Assembly: GCF_001584615.1 (NCBI RefSeq)
Contig: NZ_LQQC01000006.1
Location: forward strand, 1 to 44,066
Source of the DNA: Brevibacterium ravenspurgense
GTDB taxonomy: Bacteria > Actinomycetota > Actinomycetes > Actinomycetales > Brevibacteriaceae
DNA length: 44,066 nt
Direction of reading: 5' to 3'
In this document: piece after piece, positions 1 through 9,898 of the stretch
Layout: every line of letters starts with the position of its first letter
Numbering within the stretch: position 1 is the stretch's first letter
The notes under the pieces: generated by a model
What the model saw: the letters and a program-made list of their open reading frames with translations, nothing else
Told to the model about the DNA's origin: nothing
Databases searched by the model: none
Made by a program: the position numbers and the translations under genes

Positions 1-810
1 CCGCACTCGGTATGGTCAGCCCCGTCGACTTTGAGAACCAAATTGGTCTAATCACTAGTAGAAAAGAAATAGCTGCCTAACCACTAGGTAGCTCCACTAC
101 GTGTCCACGATTTGCGGGTAACCCCACAAGTATCAGGCGAGAAAACCCAAACCCACGATCACTATCTCAAAGGCACCGTGTTCTGCGGTGAGTGCGGCTC
201 CCGACTCATGGTCACCAACGCCAAGAGCCGCCGTGGCGTCATCTACCCGTACTTCATCTGTGCCGGTCGTCACGCCAAACGCACCAACTGTGAACGCAAA
301 GCAATGTATGTGCCTGATGTTGAAGCCGCGGTCGAAGACTACTACCGGCGCATCCAAATCCCTGAGCACACCATCCAGGGATTGCGTAGCCTCATCACCG
401 CGCAATTCTCTCAACTCCACGCCACCGTCAAGCAAGAACGCAACGCACACGTGCTCGAACACGACGACCTCCAGGCAGAGCGTTCCAAACTTCTGCAAGC
501 CCACTACGCGGGGGCGGTGCCGCTTGATCTCCTCAAGTCAGAGCAGGATCGCATCGGCAGACGGCTCGCGTTCCTCGAAGCACAGATCGAAGCCGGTGAC
601 ATGGAGTACGAACTGGCAAGTGCCCACCTGGACGACTGCCTCGCACTGGGCAGAGACTGCTACAAGCTATACATGAGCATCGATGACTCGCTGCGGCGCA
701 TCGCCAACCAGGCGTTCTTCGACAAGCTCTACCTCAGTGAGGAGGGCACCGTTATCGGTGAACCGGGGGAACCGTTCAACGCGTTCTTCGACCCTGGTGT
801 GCAGACGATA

Positions 811-836
811 GCGGCCCGCCACGAGGGGCGGGCCGC
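811..836. terminator. 10-bp GC hairpin inside recombinase remnant
   Basis: A perfect inverted repeat (811-820 with 827-836, 6-nt loop) lies between the recombinase zinc/coil region and the tRNA. There is no T-run on either side, so it may be a terminator or part of an old attachment or element end. Confidence 0.35.
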
Positions 837-850
837 TGAATCGAGGTCTC

Positions 851-872
851 AAACCGGTAATGTCGCCGGTTT
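851..872 (-). terminator. hairpin downstream of tRNA-Lys
   Basis: A 7-bp inverted repeat (851-857 with 866-872) starts 14 nt beyond the 3' end of the minus-strand tRNA gene. The position fits a tRNA terminator, but no strong U-tract follows. Confidence 0.4.
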
Positions 873-886
873 GAACAACGACCTTC

Positions 887-962
<76 letters not shown>

Positions 963-1084
963 GCGCACACAGCGCCTGACCAGTTTATCCTTTGCCATGC
1001 CGCGGCTCAAATCATCGGATGCCTCCCGCCTCGTACGGCGCGCCGGACGAGTCCTGCTCGTTTCGGATACCAGACAATAAGAAT

Positions 1085-1122
1085 GCGGGGGTGGAAGGAG
1101 GACTAGTTCCTTCCACCCCCGC
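1085..1122 (-). terminator. 15-bp perfect hairpin downstream of pstB
   Basis: 1085-1099 is the exact inverted complement of 1108-1122, with an 8-nt loop. On the minus strand the stem is followed by an A/T-rich stretch (ATTCTTATTG), so this is the likelier intrinsic terminator of the pst operon. The rest of 963-1268 shows no gene. The open frame from 1128 is antisense to pstB. Confidence 0.65.
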
Positions 1123-1217
1123 GGGGGATGAGCCGTCCAAAGGGAGAACCTACCCAGAAACTCCTCGGTGAACGCCTCAGACTGTGTGGTTCAGACCCAG
1201 TGGGCCTGCAGGGAGCG

Positions 1218-1253
1218 GCCTGCCTGCACCGTCAACAAACCGTGCAGGCAGGC
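1218..1253 (-). terminator. 12-bp hairpin just after pstB
   Basis: 1218-1229 pairs perfectly with 1242-1253 around a 12-nt loop, 15 nt past the pstB stop. There is no U-tract. It may be a 3' stabilising stem or a first terminator placed before the 1085-1122 hairpin. Confidence 0.5.
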
Positions 1254-1268
1254 GGTTTCAGTCGCAGA

Positions 1269-2048
1269 TCATCCGAAGCGGCCGGAGATGTAGTTCTGCG
1301 TCTCTTCCTTATCCGGGTTCGAGAAGATGTTCGAGGTTTCGTTGAACTCGATGAGCTTGCCCGGCTTGCCGGTTCCCGCGATGTTGAAGAACGCGGTCTT
1401 GTCGGACACACGGGCGGCCTGCTGCATGTTGTGCGTGACGATGACGACGGTGAAGCGGTCCTTGAGGGTGTTGATGAGGTCCTCGATGGCCAGCGTCGAA
1501 ATCGGGTCGAGAGCTGAGCACGGTTCGTCCATGAGGATGACTTCCGGTTCGACAGCGATTGCGCGTGCAATGCACAGACGCTGCTGCTGACCACCGGAAA
1601 GACCCGAACCGGGCTTGTCCAGACGGTCCTTGACCTCTTCCCACAGGTTCGAGCCGCGCAGCGCGCGCTCGGCGAGATCGTCGGCTTCAGACTTGGACAG
1701 CTTGTTGTTGTTCAGGCGAACACCGGCGAGCACGTTTTCCTTGATCGACATGGTGGGGAAGGGGTTGGCCTTCTGGAACACCATGCCGACTTCGCGGCGC
1801 ACGTTGACGGGGTCGACGCCGGGGCCGTAGATGTCTTTGCCGTCCATCTTGACGGATCCCTGGACGCTGGCGCCGGGGATCACTTCGTGCATGCGGTTGA
1901 GCGTGCGCAGCACGGTGGACTTGCCACAGCCCGATGGGCCGATGAATGCGGTTACGGACTTCGGTTCGATGGTCATGGACACGCTTTCGACAGCGCGGAA
2001 GTCGCCGTAGAAGATGTTGAGATCTTCGATGTCGATCTGCTTGGACAC
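1269..2048 (-). CDS. pstB: phosphate ABC transporter ATP-binding protein PstB
   Basis: PstB is the cytoplasmic ATPase that powers high-affinity phosphate import through PstA/PstC. The 259-aa protein has the normal PstB length. Visible motifs are Walker [10 protein letters not shown], the PstB-type Q-loop stretch [15 protein letters not shown], signature LSGGQQQR, Walker [14 protein letters not shown], and the H-loop in [15 protein letters not shown]. The GTG start is supported by GGAGG seven bases upstream. It is the last gene of pstSCAB, separated from pstA by 110 bp. In this family PstB also signals phosphate status together with PhoU, which is encoded at 28346-29074. Confidence 0.97.
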   Translation of the reverse strand: MSKQIDIEDLNIFYGDFRAVESVSMTIEPKSVTAFIGPSGCGKSTVLRTLNRMHEVIPGASVQGSVKMDGKDIYGPGVDPVNVRREVGMVFQKANPFPTMSIKENVLAGVRLNNNKLSKSEADDLAERALRGSNLWEEVKDRLDKPGSGLSGGQQQRLCIARAIAVEPEVILMDEPCSALDPISTLAIEDLINTLKDRFTVVIVTHNMQQAARVSDKTAFFNIAGTGKPGKLIEFNETSNIFSNPDKEETQNYISGRFG

Positions 2049-2158
2049 GTTTCCTCCAAAAATCTGTTGCGGCTTATGCCGTTTCCCCGGGATCCGGGGT
2101 GCCGACTGAATTCACGAGGTGGAAGTCGGCTGAATTCTTGTCTGTTGTGCTGGGTGGG

Positions 2159-3319
2159 TCAGCGGCCGGCCTTGGGGGCAAGGACCTTTGCCATGATGCG
2201 CGCACCGAGGTTGAGCACCATCACGATGATGATGAGCACGAGCGCTGCGGCCCATGCGCGGTCAACCGAGGCGATTGCTGCGCTGCCCGGTGCGGTCGGT
2301 CGGGTCACGGAGTCGTAGATGTATGTCGGCAGGGTGGACATCCAGCCGGAGAATACGTTCCAGTTGACGCTTGCCGCGAAGCCGGCTGTCACCATGATCG
2401 GTGCGGTTTCACCGATGACGCGGGCAATTGCGATGGTGACACCGGACAGGATGCCCGAGATCGCGGTGGGCAGGACGATCTTGATGATCGTCTTCCACTT
2501 GGGAACGCCGAGCGCGTAGGAAGCTTCGCGCAGGTCGTGGGGGACCAGGCGGAGGATTTCTTCCGTGTTGCGCACGACCACCGGGATCATGAGCACAGAC
2601 AGTGCCACGGCCGCTGAGATACCCGATTTCGCGGCCGTGAGGCTTTCGGGTGCGACGAGTCCGATGACAGTTGAGAACAGGGAGAAGGCGAACAGACCGG
2701 CAACGATCGACGGGATGCCCGTCATGACGTCGACAAAGAAGGTGATTGAACGGCCGAGCGCGCCGGCCTTCTTGCCGCCGGAGTATTCCACCAGGTAGAC
2801 GGCGCACATGATGCCGACCGGAATCGAGATCAGTGCAGCGAACAGAGTGATGAGCAGCGTACCGACGATGGCGTGGTAGAAGCCGCCCAACAGTTGACCC
2901 CGGCCGGCGGCGAACTCCTTGTCGTAGATGCCCTTCATGCCTTCCATGGAGCGAGACAGGAGGGTGGAGTTCTCGACGAGGACGGGGCCGCCCTTCTCAA
3001 GCGACATCCACAGAAGTGAGATGAGCGGAATGAGCGCCAGCGCGAATGCCGAAGCCACGAGTGTTGTGGCCACACGGTCGACTGCCTTGCGGCGGCCTTC
3101 GACCGTCCACGACCACCCGACGATGATGGCGAGGTTGATGACGCCGGCGAGGAACGCGGCAAGCGGAACGTTGAAACCGTGTGCGATGACGAACGTCAAG
3201 ACGATCGCCAGGATGATGGAGCCCGCAGCGACGAACAGGGGTGCGAACTTGGGCAGTCGCTTTGTGACCAGATGCGATGAGCTGCGGTTCTTGTCAACAG
3301 TGTTTGTCTGGGTGTTCAT
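2159..3319 (-). CDS. pstA: phosphate ABC transporter permease PstA
   Basis: PstA is one of the two membrane channel subunits of the phosphate importer. An N-terminal tail of about 30 polar residues and two to three predicted membrane helices precede the typical permease core. The core carries the EAA-like loop (LREASYALGVPKWKTI) that contacts PstB. At 386 aa it is longer than enterobacterial PstA because of the N-terminal extension. The ATG at 3319 overlaps the pstC stop as TGATG. An in-frame GTG one codon earlier is the alternative start. The overlap indicates translational coupling to pstC. Confidence 0.95.
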   Translation of the reverse strand: MNTQTNTVDKNRSSSHLVTKRLPKFAPLFVAAGSIILAIVLTFVIAHGFNVPLAAFLAGVINLAIIVGWSWTVEGRRKAVDRVATTLVASAFALALIPLISLLWMSLEKGGPVLVENSTLLSRSMEGMKGIYDKEFAAGRGQLLGGFYHAIVGTLLITLFAALISIPVGIMCAVYLVEYSGGKKAGALGRSITFFVDVMTGIPSIVAGLFAFSLFSTVIGLVAPESLTAAKSGISAAVALSVLMIPVVVRNTEEILRLVPHDLREASYALGVPKWKTIIKIVLPTAISGILSGVTIAIARVIGETAPIMVTAGFAASVNWNVFSGWMSTLPTYIYDSVTRPTAPGSAAIASVDRAWAAALVLIIIVMVLNLGARIMAKVLAPKAGR

Positions 3320-4287
3320 CACTTCCCCTTCACGGTCGTGCGAGCAACGATCCAGCGTGCTGTCATGTTGACCACCAGCGTGATCGCGAACAGGACGAGG
3401 CCGATCGAGATGAGTTCAGAGAGGCGCAGACCTGCGGCTTCTGGGAAGTTGTGGGCGATTTCCGCTGCGATCGTCTGGTTGCCCGACAGGAGAAGCGACA
3501 CGATCAGGCCGCCCGAGGACAGAACCATGGCGACGGCCATCGTCTCACCGAGAGCGCGGCCCAGGCCGAGCATAACGGCGGACACAATGCCGGACGTGCC
3601 GAAGGGCAGAACAGCCATGCGGATCATTTCCCAGCGAGTTGCGCCAAGAGCCAGCGCGGCTTCTTCCTGCAGACGGGGGGTCTGGAGGAAGACTTCGCGG
3701 ACGAGCGACGTGATGATCGGCAGAATCATGATGGACAGGACGAAGCTCGCGGTGAGCAGGGTGCGGCCCGTCTGTGAAATGGCTCCGTCGTCGTCGGGTG
3801 CGAAAATCGGGATCCAGCCGAGGTACTTGGCCAGCCAGGCGTAGAGACCGACGAGGTTGCTCGACAGTGCCAGGCCCCACAGGCCGTAGACGACCGAGGG
3901 GATGGCAGCCAGAAGGTCGATCGTGTAGCCGAGAACCGGTGCGAGCTTGCGCGGGGCCATGTGCGTGGTGAACAGCGCAATGCCGATGGCGAAGGGGGTC
4001 GCAATGATCAGCGAGATCACGGCCGAGATCAGTGTGCCGATGATGAGCGGGAACACGTAGGGCAGGAAACCGCGTCCGCCGCTGATCTGCGAGGGGTCGT
4101 CAAACGACGCTTTGATGGTGTCCGTGGACTGAAGAAGCAGGAAGAATGCAACGCCGGCGAGGATGGCAAGAATGAAAATGCCTGCGCTGAGTGCAGCTGC
4201 CGAGAAGATGCGGTCACCGGGACGGATTACCGTGCGGGACTTCTTCGTGTCCGGAGCAGAGGCTTGTGTGTCTGTTGCTGTAGACAA
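3319..4287 (-). CDS. pstC: phosphate ABC transporter permease PstC
   Basis: PstC is the second channel subunit of the phosphate importer. The 322-aa protein has a short cytoplasmic N-terminus rich in Ser/Thr and Lys, then six predicted membrane segments. The permease coupling loop appears as LQEEAALALGATRWEMIR. The TTG start at 4287 is chosen because AGGAG lies eight bases upstream and no better start is in frame nearby. The gene follows pstS after a 117-bp gap holding a very stable hairpin (4321-4366), which probably lowers its expression relative to pstS. Confidence 0.95.
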   Translation of the reverse strand: MSTATDTQASAPDTKKSRTVIRPGDRIFSAAALSAGIFILAILAGVAFFLLLQSTDTIKASFDDPSQISGGRGFLPYVFPLIIGTLISAVISLIIATPFAIGIALFTTHMAPRKLAPVLGYTIDLLAAIPSVVYGLWGLALSSNLVGLYAWLAKYLGWIPIFAPDDDGAISQTGRTLLTASFVLSIMILPIITSLVREVFLQTPRLQEEAALALGATRWEMIRMAVLPFGTSGIVSAVMLGLGRALGETMAVAMVLSSGGLIVSLLLSGNQTIAAEIAHNFPEAAGLRLSELISIGLVLFAITLVVNMTARWIVARTTVKGK

Positions 4288-4320
4288 AAGAGCTCCTGTG
4301 GTGTGGGTAGGTATTTCAAC

Positions 4321-4366
4321 GGGCTGTGCGGCTGTTCGGAGTCCGTCCCGAACAGCCGCACAGCCC
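4321..4366 (-). terminator. 19-bp intercistronic hairpin between pstS and pstC
   Basis: 4321-4339 and 4348-4366 are perfect inverted complements with an 8-nt loop. The stem lies 39 bp after pstS and 33 bp before pstC within the same operon. No U-tract follows, so partial termination or protection of the upstream pstS message from 3' decay are both possible. Either would make more binding protein than membrane subunits. Confidence 0.75.
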
Positions 4367-4404
4367 TAATGCTCAGTCTGAGTATGTTTCAGACCGGCGT
4401 AAGA

Positions 4405-5514
4405 TCACTGCTTGACTTCGATCTTGTCGAGGACAGAGGTGATCTTGTCGCGCATTTCAGAGGAGATCGGAGCCGAGCCTGCGCTTTCAGCAGCCGATTC
4501 CTGGCCCTCTTCGCTCACGACGAAGTTTTCCCAAGCCTTGACCAGGTCGACCTTTTCCTGGCTGTCGTAGGACGAGCACACGATGTGGTAGGACACGAGG
4601 ACGATCGGGTAAGCGCCTGCTTCTTCGGTGTCGCGCTTCAGTTCAACAGCGATGTCACCTTCGCCGCGGCCTTCCGCGACGGGCGAAGCGTCAACGACCT
4701 TGGCGGCTGCTTCGGGGGTGTACTCCACGAAGTCTTCGCCGACCTTGATCTTGGCGGTGCCGAGGTCGTCGGCAACTGCGGAAGCGTCTGCGTAGCCGAT
4801 TGCGCCGTCGGTTTCAGAAACGAGCGAAACAACACCGTCGGTGCCCTGTGCAGCTTCACCGCCGTATTCCGACGGGAATTCTTCGGCTGCTTCGTCCTTC
4901 CAGTCTTCGCCGGCTGCCTTGTTGAGGTAGTCGGTGAAGTTCTTGGTGGTGCCCGATTCGTCGGAGCGGTGGACAGCCGTGATCTTGGTGTCAGGCAGGT
5001 CAGCGTCCGGGTTCAGGTCGGCGATTGCCTTGTCGTTCCACTTGGTGATCTTGCCTGCGAAGATCTGTGCGGCGGTGGCAGCGTCGAGGTTGAGTTCGTC
5101 AACGCCTTCGAGGTTGTAGGCAATTGCGATCGGCGAAATGTAGACGGGGAATTCGAAAGCTCCGCCGTCGCCGCAGACCTTGTTGGCCTGCTCGAGTTCG
5201 TCGTCGTCCATGAATGCGTCCGAACCGGCGAAGTCTGCCTTGCCGGCCAGGAACTGCTTGCGGCCAGCGCCGGAGCCGTCGGGCGAGTAGTTGACGGTCA
5301 CGTCGGAGTTCTGGCCGGTGAAGTCGGTGGTCCAGGACTGGATGGCGGCCTTCTGCGAGGACGCTCCGATGCCGACGAGTTCGCCGGAGACCTGGTCTCC
5401 GCCTTCGTTGCCTCCGCCGGATTCTCCGGTGGCGGATCCTCCGCCGCATGCGGACAGGGTGATTGCAGCTGCGGCGAATGCGGCTGCGGCAGGTGCGAGG
5501 CGCGTAAGCTTCAC
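4405..5514 (-). CDS. pstS: phosphate-binding lipoprotein PstS
   Basis: PstS captures phosphate outside the membrane and delivers it to PstAC. The 369-aa protein begins with a lipoprotein signal peptide (MKLTRLAPAA...) ending in lipobox LSAC, so Cys23 should be lipidated. A glycine/serine linker follows. The phosphate-binding fold shows GIGASSQKAAIQ near residue 50, the loop SPDGSGAGRKQF, FAGSDAFM, and HRSDESGTTKNFTDYL. The GTG start is preceded by AAAGG. It is the first gene of pstSCAB, and its upstream region carries a phased PHO/RegX3-like box at 5595-5623, so induction under phosphate starvation is expected. Confidence 0.97.
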   Translation of the reverse strand: MKLTRLAPAAAAFAAAAITLSACGGGSATGESGGGNEGGDQVSGELVGIGASSQKAAIQSWTTDFTGQNSDVTVNYSPDGSGAGRKQFLAGKADFAGSDAFMDDDELEQANKVCGDGGAFEFPVYISPIAIAYNLEGVDELNLDAATAAQIFAGKITKWNDKAIADLNPDADLPDTKITAVHRSDESGTTKNFTDYLNKAAGEDWKDEAAEEFPSEYGGEAAQGTDGVVSLVSETDGAIGYADASAVADDLGTAKIKVGEDFVEYTPEAAAKVVDASPVAEGRGEGDIAVELKRDTEEAGAYPIVLVSYHIVCSSYDSQEKVDLVKAWENFVVSEEGQESAAESAGSAPISSEMRDKITSVLDKIEVKQ

Positions 5515-5594
5515 AAGAGTGCCTTTCTTTCGAGGTCACGGGGTAGGTTTTCCCTCAGTGCTCTTCAAAAGCTAGGCCGCGCGTGTAACGCCCA

Positions 5595-5623
5595 GGAACT
5601 TTTAAGGTTAACTGAAGGTGAAC
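5595..5623 (-). promoter_or_regulatory. PHO/RegX3-type direct repeats upstream of pstS
   Basis: On the minus strand GTTCACC (5617-5623) and GTTAACC (5606-5612) lie exactly 11 nt apart. A degenerate third unit begins at 5595, again 11 nt on. Direct 11-nt repeats with a GTTCACC core are the form of actinobacterial PHO boxes bound by PhoP/RegX3-type regulators. The box lies about 80-110 bp upstream of the pstS GTG, with a possible -10 (TTACAC, 5583-5588) beyond it. RegX3 encoded at 30453-31136 is the obvious candidate regulator, by inference. Confidence 0.7.
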
Positions 5624-5732
5624 CTCTGCCAGGGCGCGGTGTTCCCCGCCACAAAAGGGCCTTCAAGCGACTATTGTGCCGATCTGTTCCTGCCGTTTGA
5701 TCGGTTCGGACCGGTCGGTCGGGCAGTTGTTT

Positions 5733-6707
5733 TCAGGAGTCGATCGGGCGGAACCGCTCGAAGTCCACGATCTTCGGAATTGAGCCCGGCCGCACATAGG
5801 CCACAAGGATCTCGCCGGGGCTGAGGTACGGGTCTTTCTGCGGCAGCTTTTCCGCCAGGCCGGGCACACAGTATTCGGAGACGACTTCCAGGAATGTCGG
5901 CAGCACCGGCCTGTGCGAGCAGATGGCGGTCGTCTGGCCGCGCGCCATAACCTTCTTCAGCACCTTGACGGTCTTATTGGGGTTTTGGGTGTTCGCCTTC
6001 TCTGACAGCCAGCGGTTGGTGGAGATCTTCAGTCCGCGGCCTGCCGAGAACGGTTTGAGCGTTGCGGTGCAGCGTTTCCACGGGCTGGACAGCAGCTTGG
6101 GAATGTTCCAGGACCCCAAAAGGCCGGTCAGCGCCATCGACTGGCGCGTACCAATGGCCAGCAGGGGCCGCAGCGCTTCTGTTTCGTGCCATTTGGAGCG
6201 TGGGAAGGCCTTGGCGTGGCGGACGATGATGAACTGCCACGCCCGCAGCGAACCTGTTGAGTAGGCGAGTTTGAGCTTCTCCAGCTGTTCGCGGTCTGAG
6301 TGGCGGGAGACCTTTTTGATGGCCTGATCGATGGGCAGCCACCGCCCCTCATCGACTTCTTTGGGGTTGTCGGCCGCGGGCTTTTGGGTCGTGGTGATTT
6401 CAGCAGACCAGTACTTGACGTGCTTGGTGAGCTTTTTTCCCACCGTGTAGCGGGCGTCCGGCAACGGCAGGCCCAGGTGGATGATGTAGCCGGTCTCTTC
6501 CCGGACTTCGCGCACGGCGGCTTCCGGAAGTGTTTCGCCTTTGTCGACTTTGCCCTTGGGGAACGACCAGTCTTTGTGCTTGGGTCGGTGGATGAGCAGG
6601 ACTTCCAGCTGGCCGGTGAAGTCGCGCCACAGAACTGCGCCGGCGGCAAAGACGTCGGCTTTGATCTTGGCGGATTCGCCGGCGTTGGCGACAGGGGTGG
6701 GGCTCAC
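5733..6707 (-). CDS. mutT1: Nudix hydrolase / histidine phosphatase fusion, MutT1-like
   Basis: This is a two-domain enzyme of the mycobacterial MutT1 type, which hydrolyses oxidised guanine nucleotides and diadenosine polyphosphates. Residues ~10-140 form a Nudix domain with a complete box (GKVDKGE...REVREETGY). Residues ~165-324 form a histidine-phosphatase domain starting at IIVRHAKA, with a second His in ICSHRPVLP. The GTG at 6707 overlaps the ppk stop as GTGA and has AGGAG upstream. It gives 324 aa, close to the family length. A much longer open frame upstream to 7541 only mirrors ppk. Coupling to ppk suggests a shared role in polyphosphate and nucleotide metabolism. Confidence 0.9.
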   Translation of the reverse strand: MSPTPVANAGESAKIKADVFAAGAVLWRDFTGQLEVLLIHRPKHKDWSFPKGKVDKGETLPEAAVREVREETGYIIHLGLPLPDARYTVGKKLTKHVKYWSAEITTTQKPAADNPKEVDEGRWLPIDQAIKKVSRHSDREQLEKLKLAYSTGSLRAWQFIIVRHAKAFPRSKWHETEALRPLLAIGTRQSMALTGLLGSWNIPKLLSSPWKRCTATLKPFSAGRGLKISTNRWLSEKANTQNPNKTVKVLKKVMARGQTTAICSHRPVLPTFLEVVSEYCVPGLAEKLPQKDPYLSPGEILVAYVRPGSIPKIVDFERFRPIDS

Positions 6708-8848
6708 GGGCGCTCTCCTGGGCGACGGCGGTAGTCGGCGATGGTCAGTTCCTGATAGTTGGCGAGTTTCTCGCCGTCGGGTGAGCGGTCGATGTGCCGC
6801 CACACTCCCGCGGGACCCAGGACGAAGGATTCGGTCGCCGGGTCGAACGCGCGGTCGAACAGGGCGTCGATCTTGGCTATGTGTTCGGCTGATTTGAGTT
6901 CGACGAGAGCTTCGACGCGACGGTCGAGGTTGCGGTGCATGAGGTCGGCTGAGCCGATCCACATTTCGGTGTTCCCGTCGTTGAGGAAGGAGAACACGCG
7001 TGAGTGTTCGAGGTAGCGGCCCAGCACGGAGCGGACTTCGATGTTTTCGCTCAGCCCCTTGATCCCGGGTCGGATCGCGCAGATGCCGCGCACGAACATC
7101 TGGCACTGCACGCCTGCGCGGCTGGCCAGGTAGAGCGCGTCGATGATCGCTTCGTCGACGATGGAGTTGACCTTGATGCGCACGCGAGCGGGTTTGCCGG
7201 CGCGAGCGTTTTCGGTTTCGCGGTTGATCAGGTGCAGCAGGCTGGTGCGCACTGACTGTGGTGCGACCACGAGCCGCTGGTAGTCCGAGCGGGGCGAATA
7301 GCCGGAGAGCTTGTTGAAGAGCTTCGAAATGTCTTCGCCCAGCACGGGATCGCGGGACAGCAGGCCGAAGTCTTCGTAGCCACGGGCCGTTTTGGGATGG
7401 TAGTTGCCGGTGCCCACGTGTGAGTAGCGGACCAGGCCGTCGCTTTCCTGCCGCACGACAAGACAGAGCTTGGCGTGGGTTTTTAGGCCCACGAGTCCGT
7501 AGACCACGTGCACGCCGGCCCGTTCGAGTTTGCGCGCCCACGAAATGTTGGCCTCTTCGTCGAAGCGGGCTTTGATTTCGACGACCGCGAGCACCTGTTT
7601 GCCGTCGTGGGCGGCTTCGATGAGCGCGTCGACGATCGGGGAGTCTCCCGAGGTGCGGTACAGGGTCTGCTTGATGGCCAGCACGTGCGGGTCGGCCGCC
7701 GCCTGTTCGATGAAGGCCTGCACTGATGTCGAAAAGGAATCGTAGGGGTGGTGCAGGAGGATTTCGCGTTCCGCTGTCGCTTCGAAGACGTCGACCTGGT
7801 CGGCGGTTTCGGTGGGTGCGAGGTCACGGTTCATGCGCGGAACGGCCCGGGGGAAGTGCAGGTCGTCACGGGGAATGTCCGCGATGACCGACAGTCCCGT
7901 GAGGTCGAGCGGACCGTCCAGTTCGATGATTTCGGTGTCTGCCAGGTCGAGTTCTTCCTGCAGCAGCGCGCGCACGCGGGGGTGGATGTCGTGGGTGACT
8001 TCCAAACGGACGGGCGGGCCGAAGCGGCGGCGGCTGAGTTCTTTTTCCAGCGCCTTGAGCAGGTTTTCGGCTTCGTCTTCTTCGACTTCCATGTCTTCGT
8101 TGCGGGTGACGCGGAAGAGCGAATAGCCGACAATCTCCATGCCTTCGAAAAGGGTGTCGAGCTTTGTGGCGATGAGGTCTTCGATCGCGACGAAGCGGGC
8201 GGGGTGTTCTGGTGACACCACCCGGTTTCCATCGGGGGACTCTGACACGTTGATGAACCGGGGCAGCAGGCCGGGCACTTTGAGGCGGGCAAAGCTCTCC
8301 GATCCTGTCGCGGGGTTGCGCAGCAGGATGCCGAGGTTGAGCGAAAGCCCCGAAATATAGGGGAAGGGGTGCGCGGGGTCGACTGCCAGGGGAGTGAGAA
8401 CGGGAAAGACCCGCTCGCGGTAGAAGCGGTCGATCCGCTTGTGTTCGCGCGCGGTGAGTTCGTCCATCGACACGAAGTGGATGCCCTGGTCTGCGAGTTT
8501 GGGCTTGATGTCGTCGAGGAAAAGCCGCGTGTGGCGTTTGGCCAGTGCACGCGAATGCTTGTTGATTGACCGCATGACCGCTCGCGGCTGGGCACCCGTG
8601 ACAGAAGGTACGGCCAGTCCCGTGGCGATGCGGCGTTTGAGGCCGGCCACGCGGACCATGAAGAATTCATCGAGGTTCGACGCGAAGATCGACAGGAAGT
8701 TCACCCGCTCCAACAGCGGGGTTTCGGGGTCGTCCGCCATGGTGAGCACGCGCTCGTTGAACGCCAGCCACGACAGTTCGCGGTCGAGGTAGCGGTCCTG
8801 TGGTTCGGGAAGGTCGTGTTTCTTCCCGCTGGCGGCGACGTCGTACAT
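6704..8848 (-). CDS. ppk: polyphosphate kinase Ppk1
   Basis: Ppk1 reversibly transfers the ATP gamma-phosphate to polyphosphate. The 714-aa protein has the full family length. The N-terminal domain carries [12 protein letters not shown] and the membrane-proximal helix motif [17 protein letters not shown]. The two C-terminal phospholipase-D-like domains include the segment [18 protein letters not shown], where His477 is at the place of the autophosphorylated histidine, and [11 protein letters not shown]. The ATG at 8848 overlaps the mshD stop (TGATG) and mutT1 overlaps its own stop, so mshD-ppk-mutT1 is a tightly coupled operon. It lies just upstream of pstSCAB, on the same strand, and fits a phosphate-storage role. 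Confidence 0.96.
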   Translation of the reverse strand: MYDVAASGKKHDLPEPQDRYLDRELSWLAFNERVLTMADDPETPLLERVNFLSIFASNLDEFFMVRVAGLKRRIATGLAVPSVTGAQPRAVMRSINKHSRALAKRHTRLFLDDIKPKLADQGIHFVSMDELTAREHKRIDRFYRERVFPVLTPLAVDPAHPFPYISGLSLNLGILLRNPATGSESFARLKVPGLLPRFINVSESPDGNRVVSPEHPARFVAIEDLIATKLDTLFEGMEIVGYSLFRVTRNEDMEVEEDEAENLLKALEKELSRRRFGPPVRLEVTHDIHPRVRALLQEELDLADTEIIELDGPLDLTGLSVIADIPRDDLHFPRAVPRMNRDLAPTETADQVDVFEATAEREILLHHPYDSFSTSVQAFIEQAAADPHVLAIKQTLYRTSGDSPIVDALIEAAHDGKQVLAVVEIKARFDEEANISWARKLERAGVHVVYGLVGLKTHAKLCLVVRQESDGLVRYSHVGTGNYHPKTARGYEDFGLLSRDPVLGEDISKLFNKLSGYSPRSDYQRLVVAPQSVRTSLLHLINRETENARAGKPARVRIKVNSIVDEAIIDALYLASRAGVQCQMFVRGICAIRPGIKGLSENIEVRSVLGRYLEHSRVFSFLNDGNTEMWIGSADLMHRNLDRRVEALVELKSAEHIAKIDALFDRAFDPATESFVLGPAGVWRHIDRSPDGEKLANYQELTIADYRRRPGERP

Positions 8849-9783
8849 CAGCGTTCTCCCTGCGTTGTTTCAGCGGTGTCCTCAGCCTGCGGCGGGGCGT
8901 AGCTGATGTGTTCAATGCGGTGTGCAAACCCCAGACGGTCGTACAGGCCGAGGGCCTTGTCGTTGTCGTCTTCTACGTAGAGCTCGAGCATCTGCGCTCC
9001 GCGGCGGTCGATCATGTCGCGCATGCCGGCAACCATGAGTGCATTGCCGATGCCCTTTGCGTGCACGCTGGGATCTACAGCGATGACGTAGACCTCGCCC
9101 ACCAGCAGACCGGAAACGTGTTCGGGGTGCATTTTGGTGTCGTGGAAGCCGATGACCCGGCCGTCCTGTTCGGCGATGATGACGTCGCGCGGATCGAAAT
9201 CAGCGCTGCGGGTGCGACCGCGAATGTCCTCAATGGTCTGGTTGCCCTGTTCCGGGTGCCAGGAGAAGGCGGCGTTGTTGATTTCCAGCCAACGCTCTTC
9301 GTCCGCGGTTTCAAAAGTGCGCAGCGAAACGCCAGCCGGCAGATCCAGCGGCGGCAGTTCGAGTTTTTCCACGCGCGGGGTCTGCAGCTGCAGAAGAGTG
9401 CGCTGCGGCGTGTAGCCGTATTCGGCGGCAAGAGCCGCGGCGGCCGGGTGGTTTCCGTGCGACCATGGCCACGTGGTGTGCTGACTTCCCTCAGCCCGCA
9501 GGCGCTCCAGCAGTTCGGTCCACAGCTTCTTGCCCAGTCCCTGACCTCTGAAGTCGGGGTGGATTGTGAACTCGACGGCACCTCGGGAGCCCAGCCCCGT
9601 GGCAATTCCGAAGCCGACGACGGTCGAGCCATCGACCAGAGCGACAGTGATCGTGTCGGCGGCATCCGCCGCATCGAGCACACCGTCTGACAGTGGGGGA
9701 ACGCCGTCTGCGCGCTGCGCTTCTGCAAGAAGGCTGCGGACGCTTCCGTCAACGCGGGCGGGAGAGTGAATATCCCAGGACAC
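8848..9783 (-). CDS. mshD: mycothiol synthase MshD
   Basis: MshD acetylates the cysteinyl amine of Cys-GlcN-Ins, the last step of mycothiol synthesis. Two GNAT folds are visible in tandem. The first, around residues 60-120, has [14 protein letters not shown]. The second, near the C-terminus, has [18 protein letters not shown] followed by [19 protein letters not shown]. The GTG at 9783 is chosen because AAAGGTGG lies upstream and it gives 311 aa, the family length. An ATG at 9876 would add 31 atypical residues without a ribosome site. The gene is first in mshD-ppk-mutT1 and diverges from the gene at 9899. Confidence 0.9.
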   Translation of the reverse strand: MSWDIHSPARVDGSVRSLLAEAQRADGVPPLSDGVLDAADAADTITVALVDGSTVVGFGIATGLGSRGAVEFTIHPDFRGQGLGKKLWTELLERLRAEGSQHTTWPWSHGNHPAAAALAAEYGYTPQRTLLQLQTPRVEKLELPPLDLPAGVSLRTFETADEERWLEINNAAFSWHPEQGNQTIEDIRGRTRSADFDPRDVIIAEQDGRVIGFHDTKMHPEHVSGLLVGEVYVIAVDPSVHAKGIGNALMVAGMRDMIDRRGAQMLELYVEDDNDKALGLYDRLGFAHRIEHISYAPPQAEDTAETTQGER

Positions 9784-9898
9784 AGCTGCTGCCACCTTTC
9801 GCGGCGATCGGGTTTCCGGCTTCGCGGCCACAGTATATCGACGCGCCGCGCTTTCCCCGCCATTAGGCAGACTCATCCGGCTCTGAGACGATAGGGCC

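Noticed and set aside
3961..5700. Plus-strand open frame of 579 codons opposite pstS/pstC
   Set aside because: It is the mirror of pstS and part of pstC, is biased by their codon pattern, and crosses the pst promoter; no ribosome site or family motif.
6708..7541. N-terminal extension of the mutT1 frame
   Set aside because: It lies wholly inside ppk in another frame and is Arg-rich nonsense; GTG at 6707 has a ribosome site and the right family length.
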